From contig CAKURW010000031.1 in NCBI GenBank assembly GCA_934675795.1, forward strand, positions 1 through 22,295: a stretch of DNA of 22,295 nt, written 5' to 3'. This DNA is from an uncultured Collinsella sp. GTDB lineage: Bacteria; Actinomycetota; Coriobacteriia; Coriobacteriales; Coriobacteriaceae. Made by a program: the position numbers and the translations under genes. Of the stretch, positions 22,249 through 22,295 are shown piece after piece. Under the pieces are notes generated by a model that made no database searches, was not told the origin of the DNA, and saw only the letters and a list, made by a program, of their open reading frames with translations. Every line of letters begins with the position of its first letter. Positions within the stretch are counted from its first letter, which is position 1.

Positions 22249-22295
22249 TGCTCTTAGGGTATAACCCACGGGCTCCGGGCTCGCGTCTAAAGGCG

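Overview
The window looks like the chromosome of a high-GC Coriobacteriia anaerobe, most likely Collinsella or a close relative. I infer this from gene content, codon bias and the short GGGACA/TTTGTCCC-type intergenic repeats, not from a marker gene. Every confident gene lies on the minus strand except one GntR regulator. I see no rRNA, tRNA, CRISPR array, transposase or phage gene.

Region 1 (about 225-8438) is a sugar-amine catabolic block. In minus-strand order it holds a GntR/UTRA regulator (transcribed divergently, plus strand), a SIS-domain sugar-amine 6-phosphate deglycase, an EamA/DMT permease, a complete mannose-family PTS (fused IIAB, IIC, IID), a second SIS deglycase and a HAD phosphatase/phosphoglucomutase-like protein. 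Two FrlB-type SIS proteins beside a mannose-family PTS and a regulator resemble the Gfr (glucoselysine/fructoselysine) systems. The proposed logic is as follows: the PTS imports and phosphorylates an Amadori compound, the two deglycases split different phosphorylated sugar-amines into hexose 6-phosphate and amine, and the permease may move an amino acid. The block is bracketed by two diverged direct copies (about 86% identical) of a 173-bp non-coding element. It also contains tandem and inverted repeats and unusually strong hairpins.

Region 2 (8835-11437) holds a GNAT acetyltransferase, a threonine-aldolase-type PLP enzyme and a PAP2 membrane phosphatase. A near-perfect terminator separates the first two.

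Region 3 (11594-19362) is mainly housekeeping: Mfd (transcription-repair coupling factor), endonuclease III (Nth), an ABC exporter half-transporter and RmuC. Long inverted-repeat elements and hairpin terminators sit between several of these genes.

Region 4 (19414-22131) is accessory. A small nucleotidyltransferase (AbiEii/DUF6036-like) is translationally coupled through a TTGA stop/start overlap to an HTH protein, which makes a candidate toxin-antitoxin or abortive-infection module. Two unrecognised membrane proteins follow, separated by a 448-bp gap that holds a terminator and a 36-bp-arm inverted repeat. The right end is non-coding as far as I can tell.
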